From the NCBI GenBank assembly GCA_000507305.1, contig DF239818.1, positions 62,001 to 126,000 on the forward strand: 64,000 nucleotides of DNA, in the 5' to 3' direction. The DNA comes from Breviolum minutum Mf 1.05b.01. Its lineage: Eukaryota; Sar; Dinophyceae; Suessiales; Symbiodiniaceae. Shown here piece by piece: positions 41,034 to 51,325 of the stretch (the stretch's first letter is position 1; each line of letters starts with the position of its first letter). The translations under genes and the position numbers were made by a program. The notes under the pieces were generated by a model. That model worked only from the letters and a program-made list of their open reading frames with translations, did not search any database and was not told where the DNA came from.

Positions 41034-42304
41034 GGGATTTTACCATTAATATGTGGTTGAGGAAATTTCACCACAAATATGCGTGTATTTTTTGACAATA
41101 CACCAGCTGACATGGGTTCGAGTCAGTTTTTTGAAGTCATAGCTAAAGTGTTGCAGAAAGAACTTATTGAGCTATGAGCCCCTCAGATTAGGAAGGAAGG
41201 GAAATCCCCTTATTTCAGGGAAATCTAGGTTGGTGAAATATTTTTTCGGAAGCCTCTTCTTCACCAACAGTGATGGGGGTTTTGCCCTAGGTTTTATCAA
41301 AACCAGAGGGATTTTGAAATTTCACGGCACGTTTGAGTCGTTAATTTTCCGGGGTCCCACCCTTTTGGTTGGTGAAATGGTGAGTTAGTTGAAACGCTCG
41401 CGGGAAGCCGGAAAGCGGGAACCCAACCACTATGATGGGATTATTTTCATTTTTTCTGGCTTCTTTTTGGATTCCAATCCGAACTGGAAAACTGGGGCCC
41501 CAGAAGTCGACCGTGGATTTTTTCGGAGAGTTTTTTCATCCGAAAACTAACGTAACATGACAATGGAAAAAAAACCAGCTGAGTCGATGTATCTCCTTTT
41601 TGAAAATGGTGGATTTTCCAGATGGTCATCTTGAAAAAACATAGGTTCAGAATGTTCCTCCATGAACAAAATGGAGGTTCCGGTCTCACCCATTCGGTCC
41701 CTCCTTGGACAACATCTTCCAAACACCCCATTTAGATACATAGGGTTTTATTTGTTGGTTTTCGGTGGTTTGTTAAACCCTGCATCTATATCTCAGAGGT
41801 GGAAAAAGAATGGGAGGGCAGGTTGACTCACATCGCCATCCATCAACAAAAGAGGCATCATTTCTTCTACAAAAGATGTATCTTCTTTGGGAAACATGGT
41901 CCAACATGGTTTTTCCTACTAAAGGTAGGCTAATTTTCACCGTGAAGTTTCAAAAGATCGATCCTGCAAAGCTTTCGGGGACGAGGTGTTTGAGTAGGAA
42001 TATGACGTTTAAAACATTTAGCTTTTCTTCTAAGGTCGATTGGCTGAGTGAGATATAATATGCAAAAAAGCTGTCGGTTTGGTGACTTTCTTGAACTCAT
42101 TCATCCAAATTACTTTCCTTTGTTGTACTTTCATTCTGCCAGTACTTGGCGCTGGTCTGGAGGGAGAGCAATAAGAATCCAAATTGGAACTATCCCCCAG
42201 GTCCCTAAGCGCATTGTGATGCCAAAGTCTAGCAAACTTTAAAATCCAAGAATCTCCACGGTGCTTGGGGAAGATTTCGATTTTTCTGAAATGAAATCTT
42301 CAAG
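41034..42304. other. Intron-like; one weak exon candidate
   Basis: The plus frame near 42,090-42,200 (PLLYFHSASTWRWSGGRAIR, IQIGTIPQ) ends at CCCCAG|GTCCC and could be an exon. The remainder, including 41,447-41,741 minus frames, is unsupported. Confidence 0.35.
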
Positions 42305-42435
42305 AATCCGACCCCGCCCCTACCGAGTGTTTCCCAGCAAAATCTCCAAAAAGATGGGAGGAGTTTGAGAAGAGCATCATGATGCTCTTTTGGCAAGCAA
42401 ATTTCTTGGAACCGCCTCTTGCTTTGGTTTCATGA
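42305..42435 (+). CDS. Candidate terminal exon
   Basis: After TTCAAG the frame reads ESDPAPTECFPAKSPKRWEE, FEKSIMMLFWQANFLEPPLA and LVS, then TGA. The minus strand is also open, partly because of the palindromic AGAGCATCATGATGCTCTT. Confidence 0.45.
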
Positions 42436-43272
42436 ACTGTCGTCTCGACGACTCCATGGAAGAATCTGGTTGCGAATCTCATGTTTCATGAGCTAACTTT
42501 ACGTGGCCAGGGGGTGGCTTCTGTTGTTCCTTGAATGTGTCAAACCTGCAATGTGAGTTGTGACTCTATACAGGGGGTTAGTTTTATTTATATATGTAAG
42601 TATATATATGCAGTGTACTCAGACACACCTGGATTCAATGGACGATATGAATGCACTATGTGTAGGGATCCGTATTTAACTAGTTAGTACACACACAGAA
42701 ATGTAGTTCAATGGTTTCTTTCACACCATCGGGGTATTTTCACTTTCCCACAAGCATAACTCATTTAAGACTACACCACTTTAAAACTTTAAAAGTTCAT
42801 GGTGCAATGTACCATGTAGCTTTACGAAGGTTCCCTCAAAAAGGGCTGGTGGTTGGTTGAGAGCCACTAGGTTGTTATTTCCCAAAGGGACCGATTTGAA
42901 GCAACCAACCAGGAAAACCACCAACACTTTTCATATGGCAAAGCGCCTCTTTGAGTGGATCGTCAGCTCTGAGATGTAAAAAGTTGTAGACCTCATTAAG
43001 GTCGGCCGTAGATTTCAGCCAAGGATTTTCAAACAGCTTACAGGCGACCTATGGTAAGTGATGTTTTTTTTTTTTTCCGGGGTGACCTGAGGTGTTAGGT
43101 CTCAGAATTTTTTACCTCATGAACGAAGAAACAGACCAATGGTCACGACACATTGTAGAAGCAGATTTTATATCTCCAGGAAACGATCACATATCCCACC
43201 TGAGGAAGTTCGGAAAATCATCATCTTCAAATATGCCAAAAATCACGGGGGATATGTTAATTCCCTGGAGGG
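42436..43272. other. No supported gene
   Basis: AT tract near 42,585-42,610. Unremarkable intron-like DNA. Confidence 0.5.
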
Positions 43273-43345
43273 TATATCCCAAAAACTAACAGTTCGCACC
43301 TGAAAATGGATGGTTGGAAGACCGTAGTTTCCCTTTGAGAGGACC
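43273..43345. mobile_element. Family A MITE, left half only
   Basis: CCCAAAAACTAACAGTTCGC ACCTGAAAATGG and GGTTGGAAGACC are present, but the right arm is missing. Confidence 0.6.
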
Positions 43346-43530
43346 AAGCTTTAGAAGACTTGTGCCGGTGGCAGGATTTTTTAACCATCAAGCTTATGGT
43401 ATGGATGCAAACAAACACATGCATGGGGATGTTAGGAATAAATGCATCCAAAAAGAACCTTGACATCAATGATTATAGATACCCAGGTGCATTTTTTCAA
43501 ATGATGTTTATGTGCGACATATTTTTCGTG

Positions 43531-43630
43531 CGGTTACAACCCCCTGAAAGTTAACCCTGACACTTGGTTCAGATGAAACTTCCTTTTGAGATGGTCCCAA
43601 AAATTCAGGGTTGACTTTCGTCCAGTTTCG
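43531..43630. mobile_element. Family C MITE
   Basis: Left CAACCCCCTGAAAGTTAACC (CTGA) and right TTCAGGGTTGACTTTCG; centre TTCAGATGAAACTTCCTTTT. A shorter relative lies at 44,924-45,000, inside the intron between the two exons below. Confidence 0.5.
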
Positions 43631-44642
43631 GGCAGCATTTTTTGTGTGCCTTTGGGCCTCGGTTCTGGAAGCCGTTTGTATCACCAACTCAAAGGTTTGG
43701 GAGGGCAGTGATGTTCTCCCAAAAAGAATCTGAGTGAAACTCCTTTTTGGGCCTAGAATCGACAAACAAACTGAATCAAACAAGCTTCACCAGCTTGTTG
43801 TGTCTATTAGGGTGACTTGGGTGAGTGTCTGATGTGTCTCAGGATGTTGCAAGAGAATTCCTTGCTCTTCCCAAGCAAGGCTGTGGTTTTCTCGATGTGT
43901 GTGGATGAGTTTGGAAGACTTCAGCTCCCCCACCCAACAAAAAAATCTCAGTTCTTCTCCTCAAAAAGCCAGGGCCCTACACATTTTTCATAGGCTTTGG
44001 GGGCAATTTTCAGTGGATGTATATTTACCTAGCTGTTTAGCTGTTTCCAGTTGAACTAAACATAAATCACCCCAACTGCAACGGTGTTTCTGGAATTTTT
44101 GGGACACACAGACCTTGACGAATCTGAAGTTTCGATGGTCCCTGAGATGTATTTTTAAATTAAACAACAGGTGTTCAATCTGATTTTAGACACTTTGCTG
44201 GATGAAACACCCAAAACTGAAAGGGTTGGTTGATGAATCTCTGATGCGGGTTTGCGGTATGTACGCACAAGAGGGGACCAGGGAGTGCTTTTCTCATCAC
44301 CCCGCAGGCTTTCTTGCCTTTTTCTTCCAACTTGTTCTTCATGATGGCAATCAGAGGGACACTCATCGCAGTCGAAAAGTCTTTGTCACCACGGATGGTT
44401 TGAGGGAGTTTCATGATTTTATTATCCAGGTTGGTTCCAATCGCAAGGCTTTTGTTCATTCCATTCACATTCTGCAAGTGAGGGATGAGGTGTTGACTTT
44501 TTGGAAACTGTCGCCGCACCCCAAGTACTGGTTCGTAGGCACCCACTTTTTTAAAAACAACATCAAGCAAGCAACTCCTCTCATTTTTTTGTTTCCCAAG
44601 AATCAGAATACACAATTTTTCACGTGACCATTTTTTCACCTT
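43631..44642. other. No confident gene
   Basis: The 44,175-44,663 region is open on both strands (plus LREFHDFIIQVGSNRKAFVH; minus KLEEKGKKACGVMRKALPG). I cannot choose a strand. Confidence 0.35.
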
Positions 44643-44746
44643 TAAACTCCTGTAAACTGACATAGCTATGGCAAATCACCATCTTTCCTGGCAAATACCA
44701 TCAACATGTTTGATTTTCCATTCCCATGTTGGTTTACCAGAGGGTA
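44643..44746. mobile_element. Diverged family A MITE next to an exon
   Basis: Left arm CTCCTGTAAACTGACATAGC, right arm CATGTTGGTTTACCAG then AGGGTA. The right arm carries an acceptor-like TTTACCAG just before the next exon. Confidence 0.5.
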
Positions 44747-44750
44747 CCAG

Positions 44751-44862
44751 AAATCTCTCCCTTCCAAAAACCACGGCTCGTGTAGAAACCCGCCAGGTTT
44801 CTGAGTGTGTACAGCTCTTCATGAATTTGGACATCACCGAACGCAAGGCTATTGCCGCTGAG
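44751..44862 (+). CDS. Coding exon, helical; first of a two-exon chain
   Basis: Reads ETRQVSECVQLFMNLD then ITERKAIAAE, ending at GAG|GTAGGG in phase 0. The start may instead be CGCCAG|GTT at 44,797. Joins to 45,069 to give a continuous helix (ERKAIAAEVAEKAALSAVQQ). No family was recognised. Confidence 0.6.
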
Positions 44863-45068
44863 GTAGGGTTTTGACGCAGATGGTGGAAGCTGTGAGAAAA
44901 AGAACTGTGGAGAAATTCAGAATGTAACCCCAAAAACTTGTGGTTTGGTTCAGATGCAGACTTCCCTTTTCAATTGCTTGATTTCGTCAAATTTCAGATG
45001 TTTCACAAAAAGATATGTATCTTTTTTACACCCATCATTTTTGTCCCATTATTTTAAGTGACCCTTAG

Positions 45069-45140
45069 GTGGCCGAAAAGGCGGCCCTAAGTGCAGTGCA
45101 ACAACTCATCCAGCTCCAGGTATTGGAGCGATGGTCTGAG
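45069..45140 (+). CDS. Coding exon, coiled-coil-like
   Basis: Acceptor CCTTAG|GTG. Reads VAEKAALSAVQQLIQLQ and VLERWSE. Two donors are possible: CAG|GTATTG at 45,119 or GAG|GTACAA at 45,140. The 206-bp intron before it is phase 0 and holds a family C MITE remnant. Confidence 0.6.
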
Positions 45141-46085
45141 GTACAAGATATTTTGAAGCTCACGAAGGTGCCGGGGAAAAACCCCACCCCACGCCAGCTT
45201 GGAGGGGTTTGCAAGAGGAAACTCACAGAGAAGACATTTTCGCACCTAAAACAATGATGGGGTTAAAAAAGCTCCGGAATCTCCGAATTTCCAGGGGTCT
45301 ATGATTTGGGGGATAGGAAATCGTTGGTGAGCTATGTTTTTTTGTGTTTTCAGGGCTAGAGGAGTTATAAAATCTGGGCCTGAGAGGTGTAACTTTGAAA
45401 AAAAAGAGGTGAACATACAACCTGCCAATTACAGTTCGTTTCTGGCAAGATTCAAACACAGGTGAGATACACTCAAGAAACAAGACAAACCGCCCACTGG
45501 TTGGAATACCAGGCACGACCTCACCGAGAAAAGTTCGTTTTGCGGATCTTTCCCCGCGTTGAACGGTCCAGTAGTTTTTTGGATTGATTTCTCAGCCCCT
45601 CATTTTGAGCAGTTTAAAAAGTATCATACTGTAGTTGTTGTTAATCCACAAGACTACCTAAAGATTCTACATAAAATGAATAGACAATATTAATGGCATA
45701 AAACACTGAAGAAGGTTAGGTAAAAAAGCTCGTGATGAGACAAATTGAAAATGAAAGAGGCGGAAAGGCGAAGTGTTGAGAAAACATAGGTAAGGTGAAC
45801 AGTTTTTTGGGTGAAACTTAGTGATAACGAAGGTGGTGGGCAATAACCCATAAGCCCTTGTTGGGTGCAAATCCTGATTTGTCGCTTGATGGCTAATCAG
45901 CTAACTGGCGAACTTCCAAGTTTTGGTACTTGTTAGCTTAGTACAGGGGCCAGTTGGCAAAGCAATTGGAGCATGTGACATCCAGGTGCTACTTTCAAGG
46001 ATTCTAAACATTTTTCCCCTGATCAATTTGAACAATATTTTTCAAATGGGTTGAGATTATCAACAAATGGTTAATTGGTAGTTTG
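45141..46085. other. No confident gene
   Basis: Frame remains open to 45,257. A family E fragment at about 46,010-46,075 (CAATATTTTTCAAATGGG). Otherwise AT-rich. Confidence 0.45.
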
Positions 46086-46168
46086 GGTTGGTGGTTTGGA
46101 TTCCTAGGATCCCCTTATGAAAGGGATTGTTACTTAGGGGTATCCCTAGAATCCCAAACCACCAACTC
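46086..46168. repeat. Long imperfect palindrome (MITE-like)
   Basis: Arms of about 33 bp: GGTTGGTGGTTTGGATTCC (TAGGATCCCCT) against its complement ending GAATCCCAAACCACCAACTC. Short loop. Related to the GGTGGTTT family E ends. Confidence 0.75.
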
Positions 46169-46242
46169 ACCATTAGTTGAGATTGCCACCCAAAAAACTC
46201 CCATGAAAGCTGATGATTCTTTGCTTTTCCGTGGCTGATCAG

Positions 46243-46296
46243 GAAGCAATGATGCCCACGGATGCTATCGAAGGGGGAGAGGAGTTTGGGGCTGCG
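46243..46296 (+). CDS. Candidate coding exon
   Basis: Acceptor CTGATCAG|GAA, phase 0. Reads EAMMPTDAIEGGEEFGAA to GCG|GTGTGC. The frame stays open to 46,431, and a second protein-like frame (LLGPKGCEILPKMPAGPPPV) overlaps from 46,320, so the 3' end is uncertain. Confidence 0.4.
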
Positions 46297-48733
46297 GTGT
46301 GCCACATAATTTTAAACAACTTCTGGGACCCAAGGGATGCGAAATCCTTCCCAAGATGCCAGCCGGACCACCACCAGTATCATTATATTTTGATACCTGG
46401 ATCTTCCTTTCGGGGTGCGGGTCATGGATGATAAGGGGTGCCGAAAAACACCATGCCTTGGGTTTAAACAGCACCTGTTGGAAGATGCTGGTATACAGTA
46501 ATTTATGACTTCCCATTGGCATCCTGGGGGGAGCATTGCAACTACCGGGATGTTTGAAAAACTACCAAAGTTCGGAAGCAAAATTCCAGGGTATCAAGTG
46601 TGAGGTTCCTGTCAACAGGGTTGATACTGTATATAGAGATATACATATCCCCCAAAAAATTGGTGGGGTTTGCTGAGAAAAGTGGGGTTTTGTACACCTT
46701 TTTAGTGATGCCCCAAAAAACGGTGGGACAAAACTATATTTGGATGTTCCCTGTAGTTGAGATGGAAGATCTTCGGAATTCTGGTGTAGACATACCTGTT
46801 GATAGCGTTTTTTTTCCTTCAATTTTTTTTCACACCAAAAAGGATGCCAACAAACAGATGCCTTCAACTGCTTCGCCAACGTTAGAGTGACTCCCTCACG
46901 TTTCGAAACGTAGAGTCCAAGTACAAAAACGATCACCAGTGGATCGAAACATATACCCGAACAAAGATCCTCCAAGTCATGCGATCGTGAACAAGGACAC
47001 CGACGTTTTAGCGACTCTTAAGCAATTTATTCAGATAGATCTCGGTTATTTACTAAGCTTAAGGTAGTTAAAGAGATTCGCCAACCTGTTTTTCAATCAC
47101 TAGGATACGGGCTTCCCAATTTACCAACTGTTTTTACAATTGAGGTGCTACCCTTTAGAACAACATAAGGAAGTTGGTGTAGTTTTTGTTTTTGGGTTCC
47201 CTTATCATCGATTCAGCCAGACTGGATTAGCTCATTTGTCAGAAGTTCTTGGCTGCATACCGGTAAAAGATCAAACTCAGATCGAATCGATGTGGCTGAG
47301 GAAAGCAACAATTTGCATTTCCTAGCAACATGTCTGATTCACCATACAGGTCTCTTGTTTGTTCTCCGTAACAGATTAGTTTCTTGTGTCCTTTGAGATG
47401 ACTTGTTTCTGAAGCCACCAAGATGTTTCAACTCATTTTCTCAACTACCCTCTCCATTTGTCATCCAGAGCTTTTTCACTCATATCGATTGGAAACCTGG
47501 TGATTTTAGGTTTCCGGTGATGAGAAAGTCATAAGTCCGGGTTTTCCAGGTTGGTGGACGGGTTTTCCAGGTTGGTGGAAGGAACTTACTGGGAAAGGCA
47601 CCTTGTTGTTGCAAACTGGATATGTTTCGATTCGAAAATCTTGCCATGTCCCGAAGCTTTTCCTCACAGGAAAATTGTTGTTGCAGCTAGAAACTACCGG
47701 AGACTGCAAGCAGGGTATGTTTGGGGCAAATAATGATTCATGATTGCTTCACAGTTGGGGGGGCCGAGTTCCTTTTGAATCTCTTGAATCCTTTTTGTTT
47801 TTCCCTTCCTGTCATCGTGGGTGGTTGGGGCAGTTCGGAAGATGTAGTTGGATGACAAAAAGCAGTGACCAAAAAGCCCTTGGTTTACTGAGTTTATACA
47901 GGTAAGTAACGACCATGTTTCTATGGGTATCATAAACAACTCTAAAGATTCCAGATCCCATCGCCTGGTGACCTTGTTCGACATCCCATTTCCGAAGCAG
48001 CTGATTGTTGGAAGAAGAGGTCATATTATATCCGTTTTCCCTTGCTGGGTCACGAACCCCACAGAAACAAACAGCCATCCTCATGAATCAATGTGAAATT
48101 CAAAGCATAAAAGCACATCATCTATATATAATATATGAATTTGTTGTAACATTCCAAGCGACCCAACCCAACATTGCTGACATTTTTCAAACAAAACCAA
48201 CATGGCGCTGTTGTTGGAATGCTTGCATGTGGGACTCTTTGGTGTAGGTTCCGAGGGAAGGGTTGGGTGTTAGTATCTAAGGTGATGGGAGGTGCTGAAG
48301 TACATGGCTGTTTATATATACACATATACAGGGTAAATATAAATATATATATATATATGTATATTCCTGTGTGCAGATATATACATATTGTACAGTATAT
48401 ATAATATGTACATTGGGGTGAAATCATTATCTAGTGACTTAGTGTGATCCTAAGACTTTACTTAATTTGTGAGAAGTAGCAGCAGGGTACACTGGGCTTT
48501 GGGGTATATGTGCAGTGGAAGTAGTGTATGCCAACAAAGTCCAAGTCGATTGTATTTCGCCAGCCCCATCGACTATTCAAAAGACCAACTTCTTTTGTTT
48601 GAGTTTGGACTTCCAAATGACAGTATTGCGCTTTAGGCTATCCATGCTGAAAACCCTGGCAGGAATGGTTTTTGGATCCCCAAAAATTCTCATGTCGAAA
48701 AAATTCGACACGAATTTCCCGGTGTTTTCGCAG
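46297..48733. other. Intron-like with weak exon candidates
   Basis: Weak plus frames: 46,760-46,890 (MEDLRNSGVDIPVDS) and 47,219-47,262 (TGLAHLSEVLGCIP to CCG|GTAAAA). AT microsatellite at 48,316-48,395. None is secure. Confidence 0.35.
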
Positions 48734-48837
48734 GGTTGATTGCTGGTGGTGCAGTGCCGGAGTGGGCATTGTACTTGGCATGGACCTTCCTTGTCACTTG
48801 GCGGGAATTTTTGGTGGACCTCCGTGGATCCAAATAA
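48734..48837 (+). CDS. Candidate coding exon, hydrophobic
   Basis: Acceptor TTTTCGCAG|G. One frame reads GLIAGGAVPEWALYLAWT and FLVTWREFLVDLRGSK, a possible membrane or buried helix, ending in TAA. Another frame reads on for about 100 codons (EDPGKRLEGLGDRLTCSGSA). Strand is secure, frame is not. Confidence 0.45.
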
Positions 48838-49253
48838 AAGAGGATCCCGGAAAACGCCTGGAGGGCTTGGGGGATCGGCTGACTTGTTCAGGTTCCGCAA
48901 AAATCCCAGAAAATTCGAAAAGAGGAGCTCAGTTTTCGCTAGAGAGATCTTTATTGGCTTATGATCAGAAACTGGCGACTGGGTTCCCAACAAAAATCTT
49001 TAGAAAAAGAAATTCAAAGAAGCTTTGTTCCAGTACAGAGCTGGGCAGACCTTTAGGACATTAAGATACAGCATGAAATCGATACTTCGGGGTCCAGTCT
49101 ATATATATCGTAGATAGTAACTTGGGTGACTTGACCCCACTTAAGGGACAAAGATCAATATGTACTGTAATTGAGTAATTGATATTTGGCCACTGGTTGC
49201 TAGGTATTCAGTATTCATCCCCAAGTATCATGATTGTTTGTTTTGTCTGCTAG

Positions 49254-49394
49254 TTGGAGGCAAACGCCAGAAAGCAGCAGGAGACGGCAAAGCGTCGCGA
49301 AAGGCGACAGAAGGATAAAGACCTCGAAGACACCCTTCGTAAAGCCAGGGCCGCTCGAAAAATGGACACCAAGCCGGAGAAGTTGACCCGCGAG
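49254..49394 (+). CDS. Coding exon, charged coiled-coil
   Basis: Acceptor GTCTGCTAG|TTG. Reads LEANARKQQETAKRRERRQK, DKDLEDTLRKARAARKMD and TKPEKLTREA: a long charged helix. It ends at GAG|GCGTGT, a GC-type donor, or runs slightly further. GC-type donors are known in dinoflagellates. One of the clearest host exons. Confidence 0.6.
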
Positions 49395-49510
49395 GCGTGT
49401 CACGGAACGGGGTGGACTTCTTCAATCTTGATTGCTGAATGCAGGAAAAATTTTTCGGAGAAGTCACATTATTACAAGAAGATAAATACTTGAGTTGATT
49501 GGACGCGGAG

Positions 49511-49609
49511 TGCCGCGTCAGAGGCGAACCGCAGGAGGAACCCCTGTGGTTCACCGAGGCGGAAATCGAGGCCAAACTGGAGGCCAAATCCTTGCGGAAT
49601 TCAATCATG
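49511..49609 (+). CDS. Coding exon, acidic helix
   Basis: Acceptor GCGGAG|TGC. Reads CRVRGEPQEEPLWFTEAE and IEAKLEAKSLRNSIM. Third positions strongly GC-rich. The donor is unclear (GTGTAA/GTAAAT near 49,609). Probably the same gene as the flanking exons. Confidence 0.5.
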
Positions 49610-49897
49610 TGTAAATGGATGTTCTACCAACCTGCTTGCTTTCCCCTGCAACATCTCTCCAACGATCAGAATATGTTTACCATCCAGCTCAGTTCATCTC
49701 AACAACTAAACAAAAACAACAAGGTATCCTCCACGGAACTAACATAACCACGAATTTCGTGAGCTCAAGCTTCGCTTTTCGTTCTCGTCTTCTGCTTTTT
49801 CTGGCCGCATGGATCGCATGGAGGTCTGATGATGTTCACTTTGCTGGCATAAATAGATTTTAACATACGCAATCTAGAATGGAAGTTGTCCATGCAG

Positions 49898-49949
49898 GAC
49901 GCCACCTTTGTGAACGGGCTCACGGGCCAAGAGACGGTGCTTCGGATGC
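49898..49949 (+). CDS. Coding exon of the short-intron chain (1)
   Basis: Acceptor CATGCAG|GAC. Reads DATFVNGLTGQETVLRM plus one base, donor C|GTATCC. Joins in phase to 50,028 across a 78-bp intron. Confidence 0.55.
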
Positions 49950-50027
49950 GTATCCCGAGTTGCTTGGCTGCATCCGTTGCATTATAGTTAGAACATCAAC
50001 ACGTTGTCACTTCGGCAGTCAAATAAG

Positions 50028-50125
50028 GTTCGGGACTCTTTTGGATCCTTTTATTCACCTGGCCCTTGCGGCAATTCCTTGGTCTCGATCGCCCACACGA
50101 TGTCCTAATCATCGTGGAGGGCCAG
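50028..50125 (+). CDS. Coding exon of the short-intron chain (2)
   Basis: Acceptor AAATAAG|GT. Joined in phase it reads SGLFWILLFTWPLRQFLG then LDRPHDVLIIVEGQ, donor CAG|GTGCTG. The first part is strongly hydrophobic. Intron to the next exon is 82 bp. Confidence 0.55.
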
Positions 50126-50207
50126 GTGCTGCATAGTTACAGCCACTAGTATAATTGACATTTCAAAAGCTGTGTTGCAATGCTGTCCATTCGAATCATG
50201 ACGTCAA

Positions 50208-50279
50208 GGTGCTGCGCGGTCTCGTGCAGTGGCAGCGCCTTGGCCGGCCCATGCGCGCGCACTACGTAGCCAAGCATCG
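50208..50279 (+). CDS. Coding exon of the short-intron chain (3)
   Basis: Acceptor GTCAAG|GTG, phase 0. Reads VLRGLVQWQRLGRPMRAH and YVAKHR, then CGG|GTTGCT (weak donor; an alternative is TAC|GTAGCC at 50,264). Very GC-rich. Confidence 0.55.
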
Positions 50280-50352
50280 GGTTGCTTGTTTGCAATTTCC
50301 GTATGTTTTTTCGCTACTTCGAATAACAACATTGGCCACATGATGTCATCAG

Positions 50353-50418
50353 GACCAGGATGAGAGGCACAGCGCGGAGCCAAGGGCCGAGAACCGGAGG
50401 CAAGAAGCATGGCTGAAC
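50353..50418 (+). CDS. Coding exon of the short-intron chain (4)
   Basis: Acceptor CATCAG|GAC, phase 0. Reads DQDERHSAEPRAENRRQEAW then LN, with AAC|GTCCAT as possible donor. It follows a 73-bp intron. The four exons together encode a basic, partly hydrophobic protein with no domain I recognise. Confidence 0.55.
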
Positions 50419-51117
50419 GTCCATTGTCTTCAACACCTGTACATCTGTCCAGCAATCCCTTTCAAGTTGGGGATGGGCTATGAGGGGCTTAACCTGCTGG
50501 ACCACCAACATTCTCGACCAATTAACCATTGGTTTACGTATATATAATATATATATATATATATATGTATACATACAAAAGTAGAATCTTCAAACGAGTG
50601 CTATTTGAAGCCAAAAGAGCAGTTTCTTTTTCACCCTAGCATCATTCATTCAGTAGCTGGACTGGAAGATCCGCATATATGATCCATATAGTATGCACAA
50701 GTAAAAGCATACAAACGCACACACACACATGTATACATGCATATTGGATATAGATAACATGTATTATTCTATGAAATGATCTGAGGGTCAGCCGTAAGGT
50801 TTCGATTTTTGCAGAATAGACGGTTTCTTCCTTCATGAGCAACAAAAATGCCCTCAAGGCATTAATTCATGACGAACGTTGCCAAGGCAAAGGTTGCCCC
50901 CTTTGGCCAAATCACCATATTTACTGCAACAACTGAGCCCATGAACATACCGGGTTGCTTGATGTATGTAGGACATTGCACAATCATTTGTATATACATA
51001 TCATATACTATATAATTATATATATTGTTGTTCTTCGTTTTATTATATAATATGGTGGCTTTATGGAAATCGCTCTTAACCAAGCATTCTCAACATGTTT
51101 TACAAAACCCATCTCAG
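50419..51117. other. Intron-like
   Basis: AT microsatellite at about 50,538-50,572 and near 51,000. The frame of the preceding exon stays open to about 50,545. No other exon seen. Confidence 0.45.
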
Positions 51118-51213
51118 GTACTGGGTTTGCTGTGGAAATTTCAGAGCCTATCAGCTGAGAAACGGCCACTTGGACTGCAACAACGATGTGCTGTGCGGAC
51201 TTATCGAATTCCC
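51118..51213 (+). CDS. Candidate coding exon next to inverted-core repeat
   Basis: Acceptor CATCTCAG|G. The preferred frame reads YWVCCGNFRAYQLRNGHL and DCNNDVLCGLIEFP. A second plus frame (LGLLWKFQSLSAEKRPLG) is also open. The repeat at 51,216 begins directly after, so the exon is probably cut or ends there. Confidence 0.4.
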
Positions 51214-51215
51214 TA

Positions 51216-51325
51216 GGGATCCAATCACCGAAACTGAGAATGGTTTCATGGAACCTAAATACCTTGCGTTTCGGAGGTGATTATACACCCCAATCATCAT
51301 CTGACGTTCGGTGAGCCACGATCCC
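51216..51325. repeat. Inverted-core repeat, copy 2
   Basis: Same outer flanks as copy 1 (GGGATCCAATCACC and TTCGGTGAGCCA) but the 81-bp core 51,225-51,305 is inverted relative to 35,973-36,053 with no mismatch. Next to it, ATCCCTACAAAT here is the reverse complement of ATTTGTAGGGA in copy 1. Confidence 0.9.
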
